Source: JAVBKV01 sp031553885 (GTDB lineage: Bacteria; Bacteroidota; Bacteroidia; Bacteroidales; Azobacteroidaceae). Taken from it: a DNA stretch of 28,345 nucleotides. Shown one piece after another: positions 17,728 through 24,576 of the stretch. A program made the position numbers and the translations under genes. The stretch covers positions 1-28,345 of the forward strand of contig JAVBKV010000030.1 of the NCBI GenBank assembly GCA_031553885.1, in the 5' to 3' direction. Position 1 is the first letter of the stretch. Each line of letters starts with the position of its first letter. The notes beneath the pieces were generated by a model. That model had not been told where the DNA came from. It worked only from the letters and a program-made list of their open reading frames with translations, and made no database searches.

Positions 17728-18321
17728 TTATTTGTTTCCTTTACCGTAGGTGAATGAGACGGGAATGTATGCCGGACTCACTATGGATTGTCCGCCCACA
17801 TTGAGTGTCGGTTTCAAACGAATGGTCACATTACTGGGACGATCTCCCAATCCCACGAAATTATAAGCCATATTTTTGACGGCATCTCCCGACTGTCCGC
17901 TCAAAGCCTTTTTCAGGTCAAAACCGATCTGAAGCGGCAACAGGCCGGTTTGTCCTCCGGCAACCTGAAGTTTAGAGTCGAGAGAGCCTGTTGTCATTTC
18001 TACATTATCAATCTCCAGGATATACTGCAACCCATTTAAGAGAGCGGTCTGTGTATTCGGGTTTTTCACATTCAGGTTCAGTGTAAACTGAAGCGGCAAG
18101 GTACTTTTTCCGAAAGCAGCCAGCAAACCCGCAGCGGTCACAGGGTTCAACGACGAGATGCCGTTTGCATTCTGCAGGTTGATCCCCCCGAGCGTCAGAT
18201 TTCCAATCGAACTATATGAATACTTGCATTGTGTCAAGGCAAGGGTTCCAGCCACATTGTTAACCACATCACAAGAAATGAGGATAAAAAATAAACTAAA
18301 AAGTATAAAAAGTTTCTTCAT
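17728..18321 (-). CDS. LEA-type (WHy-like) lipoprotein
   Basis: A 197-residue protein. MKKLFILFSLFFILISC ends in a lipobox Cys17, so it should be lipid-anchored. The body alternates beta strands and contains LNLNVKNPNTQTALLNGLQY, the NPN-type motif of LEA type-2/WHy domains. No enzymatic residues are evident. It lies 27 bp after the DUF2027-Smr gene and 2 bp before the CYTH gene. The family assignment is moderate; it could also be listed as a hypothetical lipoprotein. Confidence 0.65.
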   Translation of the reverse strand: MKKLFILFSLFFILISCDVVNNVAGTLALTQCKYSYSSIGNLTLGGINLQNANGISSLNPVTAAGLLAAFGKSTLPLQFTLNLNVKNPNTQTALLNGLQYILEIDNVEMTTGSLDSKLQVAGGQTGLLPLQIGFDLKKALSGQSGDAVKNMAYNFVGLGDRPSNVTIRLKPTLNVGGQSIVSPAYIPVSFTYGKGNK

Positions 18322-18348
18322 AGGATTTAAAAAATAATTAAAACAGGA

Positions 18349-19404
18349 TTAACGAATGGTTATCATAGTTGCTCCGAAACCATATTCCCGGAAAGAAGCA
18401 TCCTGATAAGGGTATTGTTTATATTTGGTTTTCAACTCAGTCAAAATTGCATTCCGGAGAACACCCTCTCCTTTTCCATGAATGAAAACGATTTTCTGTC
18501 CTTTTTGATGCTTGTATTTTTCGATGGATTCGTGAAATTTCTCCAATTGTACGTTTAAAATAGCAGCATTGTCCATTCCGGCTGTCGTATCCAATAACTC
18601 ATTGATATGCAAGTCAACTTCCACAATGGAAAGGGATTTTTCTTTTTTCTCTATTGACGGTTTATGCAAAGGCATATCCGATTTCACCTTTTGGGTCATC
18701 GCTTCCTGCAGATCGGTCGCTGAAACCAGCATTTCTTTTTCTGCCGTATCGTTGGTTACGACAGGATAAATCAACGCTTCGTCCTCAAAAAAATCATTCT
18801 CCCGGAAGCTATGCAATTTATAAAACTTGACTCCGTCGATCCGCAATTCCACACTGTAAGGATTCTTCAGGCCGTAGGGCTTATCTTTCTTGAAAGCCAG
18901 CAACTGAATACAAATCCGTTCCAGATCATTCAACTGTTCTTTGGAAAATTCTTCGATGAAAAGGCGGGTATTAGGTTCGACGACCTCTGAATACCGGCTG
19001 ATCCAGGCATTATTGTGCCGGCTCATGTAATTGAAGAAAAGGTAGTAATTACTATCGTTAATCAGGAAGGTCTCGTAGTTCCCTTTCCCCAGTTCCTTGA
19101 TATCGATCGGGAGATAAGCCAGGTACACATTGAGCCGGTCTTTACCCGGAAGCTCAACTACTTCCTGAACGACCTTCTTTTCCTCCGGTTCTTTTTCTGC
19201 CTTTATTTCTACTTTCTCCGCAGCCGCTTTGGACGTACTCTTCACCTGGAAGTCGTCCGACCCGACCACCACACATTCCCTGATCAATACTGGTGTTTCA
19301 AATCCATCCTCTTCCTCAACCAGCACTACCTCTTTGCTTTGAAACCGCCGGACAATCCCACCTCCTACCGCATTGAGGAAACGCACTTTATCTCCTATTT
19401 TCAT
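18349..19404 (-). CDS. DUF2027 and Smr domain protein
   Basis: A 351-residue protein. The N-terminal 45 residues (MKIGDKVRFLNAVGGGIVRR) form a small beta domain, followed by an acidic/lysine-rich linker (about 60-85), the DUF2027 middle domain and a C-terminal Smr domain. The latter shows VDLHINELL, VFIHGKGEGVLR and a C-terminal YGFGATMITI. Smr domains in MutS2 and related proteins are nucleases acting on nucleic acids; the HGKGEG loop is the key motif. In Bacteroidetes this protein is widespread, and its exact role is unknown to me. Confidence 0.85.
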   Translation of the reverse strand: MKIGDKVRFLNAVGGGIVRRFQSKEVVLVEEEDGFETPVLIRECVVVGSDDFQVKSTSKAAAEKVEIKAEKEPEEKKVVQEVVELPGKDRLNVYLAYLPIDIKELGKGNYETFLINDSNYYLFFNYMSRHNNAWISRYSEVVEPNTRLFIEEFSKEQLNDLERICIQLLAFKKDKPYGLKNPYSVELRIDGVKFYKLHSFRENDFFEDEALIYPVVTNDTAEKEMLVSATDLQEAMTQKVKSDMPLHKPSIEKKEKSLSIVEVDLHINELLDTTAGMDNAAILNVQLEKFHESIEKYKHQKGQKIVFIHGKGEGVLRNAILTELKTKYKQYPYQDASFREYGFGATMITIR

Positions 19405-19426
19405 TTTGATTGTTGTTTATAAGATG

Positions 19427-19459
19427 CAAAGTTATAATTATTTTTCAGAAGGGGTACAA
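19427..19459 (-). promoter_or_regulatory. promoter of the DUF2027-Smr gene
   Basis: On the minus strand TTG (19459-19457), 22 bases, then TAACTTTG (19434-19427), an exact TAnnTTTG box. Its -33 element lies in the T-run of the tracrRNA terminator, so tracrRNA ends where this promoter begins. Confidence 0.6.
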
Positions 19460-19485
19460 AAAAGGCGAGGTGTTATCCCCGCCTT
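19458..19485 (-). terminator. tracrRNA terminator hairpin
   Basis: On the minus strand a 9-bp stem AAGGCGGGG / CCTCGCCTT (one G-U) with loop ATAACA is followed by six T (19463-19458). It doubles as the 3' hairpin of the tracrRNA scaffold. Confidence 0.88.
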
Positions 19486-19537
19486 GAATGTTTTCACAAC
19501 GGAATAATCCTTATTGTGAATTGCTTTCAAATTTATA
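19458..19537 (-). ncRNA. canonical tracrRNA of the type II-C system
   Basis: Minus-strand RNA of about 80 bases. Its 5' part (19534-19513) is a 22-bp anti-repeat: 21 of 22 bases are complementary to the crRNA-sense repeat, and the last position is a G-U pair. It is followed by the nexus AAGGATTATTCC, a linker and the terminator stem AAGGCGGGG / CCTCGCCTT with six T. The predicted start, from the promoter at 19542-19572, falls right at the anti-repeat. It lies divergently upstream of cas9. Pairing direction shows that crRNAs are transcribed from the minus strand of the array. Confidence 0.93.
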
Positions 19538-19541
19538 AGAG

Positions 19542-19572
19542 CAAAAATAGATAAAAAAAACAACACTAACAA
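19542..19572 (-). promoter_or_regulatory. tracrRNA promoter
   Basis: On the minus strand TTG (19572-19570), 20 bases, then TATTTTTG (19549-19542): a full match to the Bacteroidetes TTG-N19/20-TAnnTTTG consensus. It places the start at about 19537, at the first base of the anti-repeat. Confidence 0.8.
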
Positions 19573-19597
19573 AGTTTTTATTAATGATTTTTATATT

Positions 19598-19605
19598 TAA
19601 CTTTA
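19598..19605 (+). promoter_or_regulatory. weak candidate -7 box for cas9
   Basis: TAACTTTA differs in one base from TAnnTTTG. The -33 zone is only T-rich without TTG. If used, cas9 would have a very short leader (about 10-16 bases). A weak promoter for cas9 beside a strong one for tracrRNA is plausible but unproven. Confidence 0.3.
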
Positions 19606-19627
19606 TAGCCTCTTAAAAATGCAAATT

Positions 19628-22600
19628 ATGAAAAAGATATTGGGGTTAGATCTGGGTACAAATAGTATAGGTTGGGCGCTGATCGAACAGGATGAGCAGG
19701 ATCGAAAAGGTCGAATTATTGATCTAGGAAGCCGTATTATTCCTATGAGCCAGGATATTTTAGGTAAGTTCGACAGCGGGATTTCCATTTCCCAAACAGC
19801 AGAAAGAACAGGATTCAGGGGCGTTCGAAGATTACGAGAAAGACATCTCCTGCGTCGTGAACGGTTGCATCGGGTATTAAATATTCTTAGATTCTTGCCA
19901 GACCATTATTCTAAACAAATCGATTTCGAAAAACAGTTGGGAAAATTTCTTTTTGAAACCGAACCTAAATTAGTTTACAATGTGAATAACCAATTCATAT
20001 TCCAAAAGTCGTTTGAAGAAATGCTTGTTGATTTTACGAAATATCAACCTCAGCTCTTAGAGAATAACAAAAAAATTCCTTATGATTGGACAATATACTA
20101 CATTCGCAAAAAAGCATTAACACAAAAAATAAAAAAAGAAGAATTGGCCTGGTTATTATTAAATTTCAACCAAAAACGAGGCTATTATCAACTGAGAGGA
20201 GAAGACGAAGAAGAAAATCCAAACAAATTAGTCGAATTTCATTCATTAATTGTAACTGATGTTACTGCAGATGAACCACAAAAAGGGAAAGCCGAAATTT
20301 GGTATAATATTATTCTTGAAAATGGTTGGATTTACAGAAGGGCAAGCAAAGTTCCTTTATTCGATTGGAAAGGAAAAAATAAAGAGTTTGTTGTTACTAC
20401 AGATATAAATGATGACGGTAGTATTAAAACCGATAAAGAGGGAAAAGAGAAACGTTCTTTCCGTGCTCCAAGTGAAAATGACTGGACACTGGTGAAAACA
20501 AAAACAGAACAAACCATAGACAAAAGTGGGAAAACTGTCGGCGAATATATTTATGACACCTTACTTCAAAACCCGACTCAAAAAATAAATGGGAAATTAG
20601 TTCGTGTTATTGAGAGAAAGTTCTATAAAGAAGAATTAAAAAAAATTCTTGAAACTCAACAACAATTTTACTCCGAATTGCAGGATAAAAAAGTATATGA
20701 AGCCTGCATAAATGAATTGTATGAAAATAATGAGGCACATCGAGATTCAATCGTTCAGAAAGATTTTGTACACCTGTTTTTGAACGATATTATTTTTTAC
20801 CAAAGACCTTTGAAAAGTAAAGTTTCACAAATCAGTGATTGTCGATATGAAAAAAGATATTTCAAAGATAAAAATGGTAATCTGGAATCTAAATCTGTAA
20901 AATGTATTGCTAAATCGCATCCATTATTTCAGGAATTTCGTTTATGGCAATGGATTCAAAACCTGAAAATTTATGAAAGAGAGAATGATGAATATCCAGC
21001 TTCAGAATTTCTACAAACTGAAAATGATTATGTTCAATTATTTAATTTTCTTAATAACAGGAGAGATATAACTCAAGATGCTCTACTGAAATTCCTATTT
21101 GAGTCTAAAGGTTTCAAAGGAAAATCACTAAGTAATGAAGTTGCCAGATATCGCTGGAATTTTATTGACGATAAAGACAAAAAATATCCTTGTAACGAAA
21201 CCCGGAGTATGATTATTTCTCGTTTGGAAAAATGCGCAAATATTCCTGAAAATTTTCTGACAAAAGAAAAAGAAGAAACCCTTTGGCATATTCTATACTC
21301 GGTAAATGACAAAGAAGAATTGGTTAAAGCCTTACAAAAATTTACAGAAAAAAATAACCTGAGTGATGATTTCATCGAGCATTTCAAAAAATTTCCACCT
21401 TTCAAGAACGAATACGGAAGTTATTCTGCTAAGGCAATTAAAAAACTGCTACCATTGATGCGGATGGGGAAATATTGGACAGAAACAGCTATTCATACAC
21501 AAACAAAAGAACGCATAGATAAAATAATAACCGGAGAATATGACGAAAAGATCCGGAATCAGGTAAGAGAAAAAGCTATTCATCTTTCTGAGATCAATCA
21601 CTTCAAAGGACTGCCTCTTTGGTTGGCCTGCTATATTGTATATGACCGTCATTCCGAAGAAGGTAATTTGGAAAAATGGAAGATTCCAGCTGATTTACAG
21701 CAATATTTAAAAGAATTCAAACAGCATAGTTTACGAAATCCAATTGTAGAACAAGTTATTACCGAAACGCTACGTGTCGTAAACGATATTTGGGAAACAT
21801 ACGGAAACAACAAAGAAGACTTCTTCAGCGAAATTCATATAGAGCTCGGTCGTGAAATGAAAAATCCGGCTGATAAGCGAAGACGCATTACTGAAAGAAA
21901 TAACGAAAATGAAAATACAAACCTGCGAATCAAGGCTTTATTAATGGAGTTAATGAATGGAGACGACAATGTTCGTCCATATTCACCTATGCAACAGGAA
22001 TTGCTTAAAATTTATGAAGAAGGTGTATTGAGTTCCGCGGAAGATATTCCAGAAGATATTTTGAAAATTAGTAAAATGCCTCAACCTTCAAAAAATGATT
22101 TATTGCGTTATAAACTTTGGATGGAACAACGCTACCGTTCGCCATACACAGGGGAGATGATTCCTTTAAACAGACTTTTTACAGCAGATTACGAAATCGA
22201 ACATATCATTCCTCAAAGCCGGTATTTTGATGATTCATTTGTTAATAAAGTGATTTGTGAAACGGAAGTAAACAAGCTGAAGGGAAACATGTTGGCGATG
22301 GAATTTATTCAAAACCATGGTTCTCAGATAATTTCATTAAATTTCAGAAAAACGGTCCGTGTTTTTTCTGAAGATGAATATAGGGTATTTCTGAAAGATC
22401 AATATGCAAAAAATAATTCCAAACGTAAAAAATTAGAACTAACAGATATTCCAGAAAAAATGATAGAGCGGCAGATGAATGATACCCGCTACATCAGCAA
22501 AGAAGTGAAAAATCTTTTATCAAGAATTGTGCGAGAAGAAAAAGATGATGATGGTATTACCTCAAAAAATGTATTAAGTACCAACGGACAAATTACAACT

Positions 22601-24190
22601 GTTTTAAAACAAGATTGGGGAATAAATGACATTTGGAATGATATTATCGAAGATCGTTTCAAACGCCTGAACGAAATGACTGGTAATACGGGTAAATTTG
22701 GAGAAATCAATCCGAATACGAATAAATTCTTGCCACAAATTCCTGTTGAATTCCAGAAAGGTGTGAGCAAAAAAAGGATTGACCACCGACATCATGCAGC
22801 AGATGCCATAATCATTGCCGGTGCAAACCGTAATATCATAAACTTCCTGAATAATCAAAATGCACTGGAAAAGAATAAATCCAAAGAAGAAAAGCAGAAA
22901 TCTCGTGAGGATTTACGCCGTATTGTATGTGATAAAAAATACAACAATGCTTCGGCTGGAAGTCATAACTGGGTTTTTAAAAAGCCGTGGGATACTTTCA
23001 CTCAAGATACACGGGAAAAATTGCAAACAACGGTAATCAGTTTCAAACAAAATCTGCGGGTCATCAATAAAACGGTCAATCGTTACGAAAAGTGGATAAA
23101 AGATGAAAACGGAAAACTCAAAAAAGTAAAAGTTAAACAAGAAAAAGGCGAAAACTGGACTATTCGTAAACCATTACATAAAGACACTGTTTCTGGATTG
23201 GTAAATCTCCGTTTCAAAAGAGCAGTTTCATTATCCATTGCGTTAGATGATTGGAAAAGCATTGTAGATAAATCGCTGAAAGAAAAAATCAACGAATTGA
23301 TTACTCAATATAATTACGACAAGAAACTATTAATTAAGTTCTTTAAAGATAAAGAAAACAAGTGGAATGAAATAGACATCTCAAAAGTCGAAATCTATTA
23401 TTTCGACGACGGAAATGTAGCTTCGCGTGTAAAACTAGATGATAGTTTTAACCGAAAAAAAATAGAAAGTATTACTGATTCGGGCATAAAAAAAATACTG
23501 ACTTGTCATTTGGAACAATATGATTCCATTGATGGCAAAGAACATCCTGAGTTGGCTTTTTCTTCAGAAGGTATTGATGAACTCAATAAAAATATTAGAA
23601 AATTAAATGAAGGAAAATTTCATCAACCAATTTACAAAGTACGTACATACGAACCCAAAGGAAACAAATTCAATGTCGGAACAACTGGTAATAAAAAATA
23701 TAAATATGTAGAAGCTGCTAAAGGGACGAACTTATTTTTTGCAATTTACCTAGATAAGGATGGCAAACGAAGTTATGGAACTATTCCACTAAACATTGTC
23801 ATTGAAAATCAAAAACAAGGATTGCCTGCTGTTTCCGATCGCTATATGGATGAGAAAGGGAATGAATATAAATTGTTGTTCTGGCTTTCTCCTAATGATT
23901 TGGTTTATGTGCCAACAGAAGAAGAAAGAGAAAATCCTCATTCAGTAGATTTTGGGAATTTGAGTAAAGAGCAGGTTCTGCGTATTTATAAGATGGTAAG
24001 TTCAACTAGTAATCAATGTTTTTTTATTAGACATGATATTGCAACTTCTGTGGTTAATAAATTCGAATTTTCCCCTTTAAATAAAATGGAAAGAGCCTTA
24101 AATGGAGTTATGATAAAAGACATTTGCGAAAAATTGAACATTGATAGGTTAGGGAAAATAACGACAAAAAAATTAATATGCGAGGTCTAA
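19628..24190 (+). CDS. cas9: type II-C CRISPR-associated endonuclease Cas9
   Basis: A 1520-residue protein counted from ATG 19628 (MKKILGLDLGTNSIGWAL); an in-frame ATG at 19619 adds three residues. RuvC-I: Asp8 in GLDLGTNSIGWA. Arginine-rich bridge helix: GFRGVRRLRERHLLRRERLHRVL (about 61-83; shown from 61 on). RuvC-II: Glu739 in IHIELGREM. HNH: His859 in YEIEHIIPQSRYFDD with later NKLKGNM. RuvC-III: His1056 and Asp1059 in DHRHHAADA. All nuclease residues are intact, so it should cut both strands. The size fits the long II-C Cas9 group of Bacteroidetes (usually around 1400-1500). The gene is visibly AT-rich (16 G/C in the 60 bases at 20641-20700) compared with cas1. Its last codons, TGC GAG GTC TAA, contain the 10 bases repeated in the downstream guide-like RNA. 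Confidence 0.97.
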   Translation: MKKILGLDLGTNSIGWALIEQDEQDRKGRIIDLGSRIIPMSQDILGKFDSGISISQTAERTGFRGVRRLRERHLLRRERLHRVLNILRFLPDHYSKQIDFEKQLGKFLFETEPKLVYNVNNQFIFQKSFEEMLVDFTKYQPQLLENNKKIPYDWTIYYIRKKALTQKIKKEELAWLLLNFNQKRGYYQLRGEDEEENPNKLVEFHSLIVTDVTADEPQKGKAEIWYNIILENGWIYRRASKVPLFDWKGKNKEFVVTTDINDDGSIKTDKEGKEKRSFRAPSENDWTLVKTKTEQTIDKSGKTVGEYIYDTLLQNPTQKINGKLVRVIERKFYKEELKKILETQQQFYSELQDKKVYEACINELYENNEAHRDSIVQKDFVHLFLNDIIFYQRPLKSKVSQISDCRYEKRYFKDKNGNLESKSVKCIAKSHPLFQEFRLWQWIQNLKIYERENDEYPASEFLQTENDYVQLFNFLNNRRDITQDALLKFLFESKGFKGKSLSNEVARYRWNFIDDKDKKYPCNETRSMIISRLEKCANIPENFLTKEKEETLWHILYSVNDKEELVKALQKFTEKNNLSDDFIEHFKKFPPFKNEYGSYSAKAIKKLLPLMRMGKYWTETAIHTQTKERIDKIITGEYDEKIRNQVREKAIHLSEINHFKGLPLWLACYIVYDRHSEEGNLEKWKIPADLQQYLKEFKQHSLRNPIVEQVITETLRVVNDIWETYGNNKEDFFSEIHIELGREMKNPADKRRRITERNNENENTNLRIKALLMELMNGDDNVRPYSPMQQELLKIYEEGVLSSAEDIPEDILKISKMPQPSKNDLLRYKLWMEQRYRSPYTGEMIPLNRLFTADYEIEHIIPQSRYFDDSFVNKVICETEVNKLKGNMLAMEFIQNHGSQIISLNFRKTVRVFSEDEYRVFLKDQYAKNNSKRKKLELTDIPEKMIERQMNDTRYISKEVKNLLSRIVREEKDDDGITSKNVLSTNGQITTVLKQDWGINDIWNDIIEDRFKRLNEMTGNTGKFGEINPNTNKFLPQIPVEFQKGVSKKRIDHRHHAADAIIIAGANRNIINFLNNQNALEKNKSKEEKQKSREDLRRIVCDKKYNNASAGSHNWVFKKPWDTFTQDTREKLQTTVISFKQNLRVINKTVNRYEKWIKDENGKLKKVKVKQEKGENWTIRKPLHKDTVSGLVNLRFKRAVSLSIALDDWKSIVDKSLKEKINELITQYNYDKKLLIKFFKDKENKWNEIDISKVEIYYFDDGNVASRVKLDDSFNRKKIESITDSGIKKILTCHLEQYDSIDGKEHPELAFSSEGIDELNKNIRKLNEGKFHQPIYKVRTYEPKGNKFNVGTTGNKKYKYVEAAKGTNLFFAIYLDKDGKRSYGTIPLNIVIENQKQGLPAVSDRYMDEKGNEYKLLFWLSPNDLVYVPTEEERENPHSVDFGNLSKEQVLRIYKMVSSTSNQCFFIRHDIATSVVNKFEFSPLNKMERALNGVMIKDICEKLNIDRLGKITTKKLICEV
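24179..24188 (+). promoter_or_regulatory. putative target of the guide-like RNA at the cas9 3' end
   Basis: TGCGAGGTCT, ending on the first base of the cas9 stop codon, is identical to the 10 bases directly 5' of the repeat-mimic in the downstream RNA (24435-24444). Read as a protospacer, its 3' flank (PAM side) is AAAAATTAAC. It ends 17 bp upstream of the -33 TTG at 24206. A match of 10 bases is short, so function is inferred from position. Confidence 0.5.
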
Positions 24191-24205
24191 AAATTAACAA
24201 AAAAA

Positions 24206-24235
24206 TTGTTAGGATAAAATTTATTGTTACCTTTG
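24206..24235 (+). promoter_or_regulatory. promoter downstream of cas9, reading into the guide-like RNA
   Basis: TTG (24206-24208), 19 bases, TACCTTTG (24228-24235): full match to the Bacteroidetes promoter consensus. Start near 24241. It would give an RNA with a roughly 190-base leader before the guide-like segment, and by read-through could also serve rhuM, cas1 and cas2. Confidence 0.75.
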
Positions 24236-24265
24236 CCATTGGATAATATATATTTTTCTTTTTTA

Positions 24266-24429
24266 GATAGGCCCCTATCCTTTCTGTATGAAGAATAAAA
24301 TTATTATCAAAGTAGGATAAATATGGGTTCTACAGTTAGAAGTGTCCAAAACTTCTAATTCAAATAAACTTAAAATTATTTGTCCATTTTGCTTAGACTT
24401 TGTTTTTATAAATACACTAAGGTGTTTTT
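24266..24429 (+). other. structured leader segment upstream of the guide-like RNA
   Basis: Three small hairpins can be seen: GATAG/CTATC (24266-24270 with 24275-24279); TTAGAAGT/ACTTCTAA, a perfect 8-bp stem with a 7-base loop (24336-24343 with 24351-24358); and AAATACAC/GTGTTTTT with loop TAAG and one mismatch (24410-24429). The third ends one base before the 15-base segment that leads into the repeat-mimic. No coding sequence is convincing here. Confidence 0.5.
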
Positions 24430-24547
24430 ATGCGTGCGAGGTCTGTTGTGATTTTTTCATTATAATCATAGTAAAAAGTCACAATAAGGATTATTCCTTG
24501 GCGAAAGCTTTTAAGGCGGGGTACATAATTTGTATTCCGCCTTTTTT
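24430..24547 (+). ncRNA. single-guide-like RNA (tracrRNA paralogue with built-in repeat mimic)
   Basis: Order of parts: a 15-base segment ending in TGCGAGGTCT (24430-24444); a repeat-mimic starting GTTGTGA as the real crRNA repeat does (24445-24457); a short loop arm; an anti-repeat AAAAAGTCACAAT (24473-24485); nexus AAGGATTATTCC (24486-24497); and the terminator hairpin (24513-24547). Mimic and anti-repeat pair over 13 bp, then beyond a bulged C over 5 more (24459-24463 with 24468-24472), closing a 4-base loop AATC. It shares TCACAATAAGGATTATTCC (19 bases) and AAGGCGGGG with the canonical tracrRNA. Outside TCACAAT its anti-repeat fits the CRISPR repeat poorly. It should therefore load into Cas9 without a crRNA. 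The 5' end and expression are unproven; it may be a longer RNA from 24241. Confidence 0.82.
24513..24547 (+). terminator. terminator of the guide-like RNA
   Basis: AAGGCGG/CCGCCTT (7 bp) extends through two G-U pairs and TACA/TGTA to a 13-bp stem with a 5-base loop, followed by six T (24542-24547). It sits 29 bp before the rhuM ATG, so rhuM-cas1-cas2 expression from upstream must pass it. Confidence 0.88.
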
Positions 24548-24576
24548 ACAACAATATCAATTATTTGTTTAAGATA

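Noticed and set aside
19464..19472. GGCGAGGTG near the tracrRNA terminator as another target of the guide segment TGCGAGGTCT
   Set aside because: It mismatches within the last bases of the seed, where Cas9 needs exact pairing, and belongs to the conserved terminator stem.
24435..24485. The second tracr-like RNA as a simple spare copy of the canonical tracrRNA for the same crRNAs
   Set aside because: Beyond TCACAAT its anti-repeat does not match the CRISPR repeat, while it pairs almost perfectly with the mimic in its own 5' half.
24342..24572. 76-codon open frame with a CPFC motif, beginning at GTG
   Set aside because: It runs straight through the guide-like RNA and its terminator hairpin; the start is poor and the translation has low-complexity hydrophobic runs.
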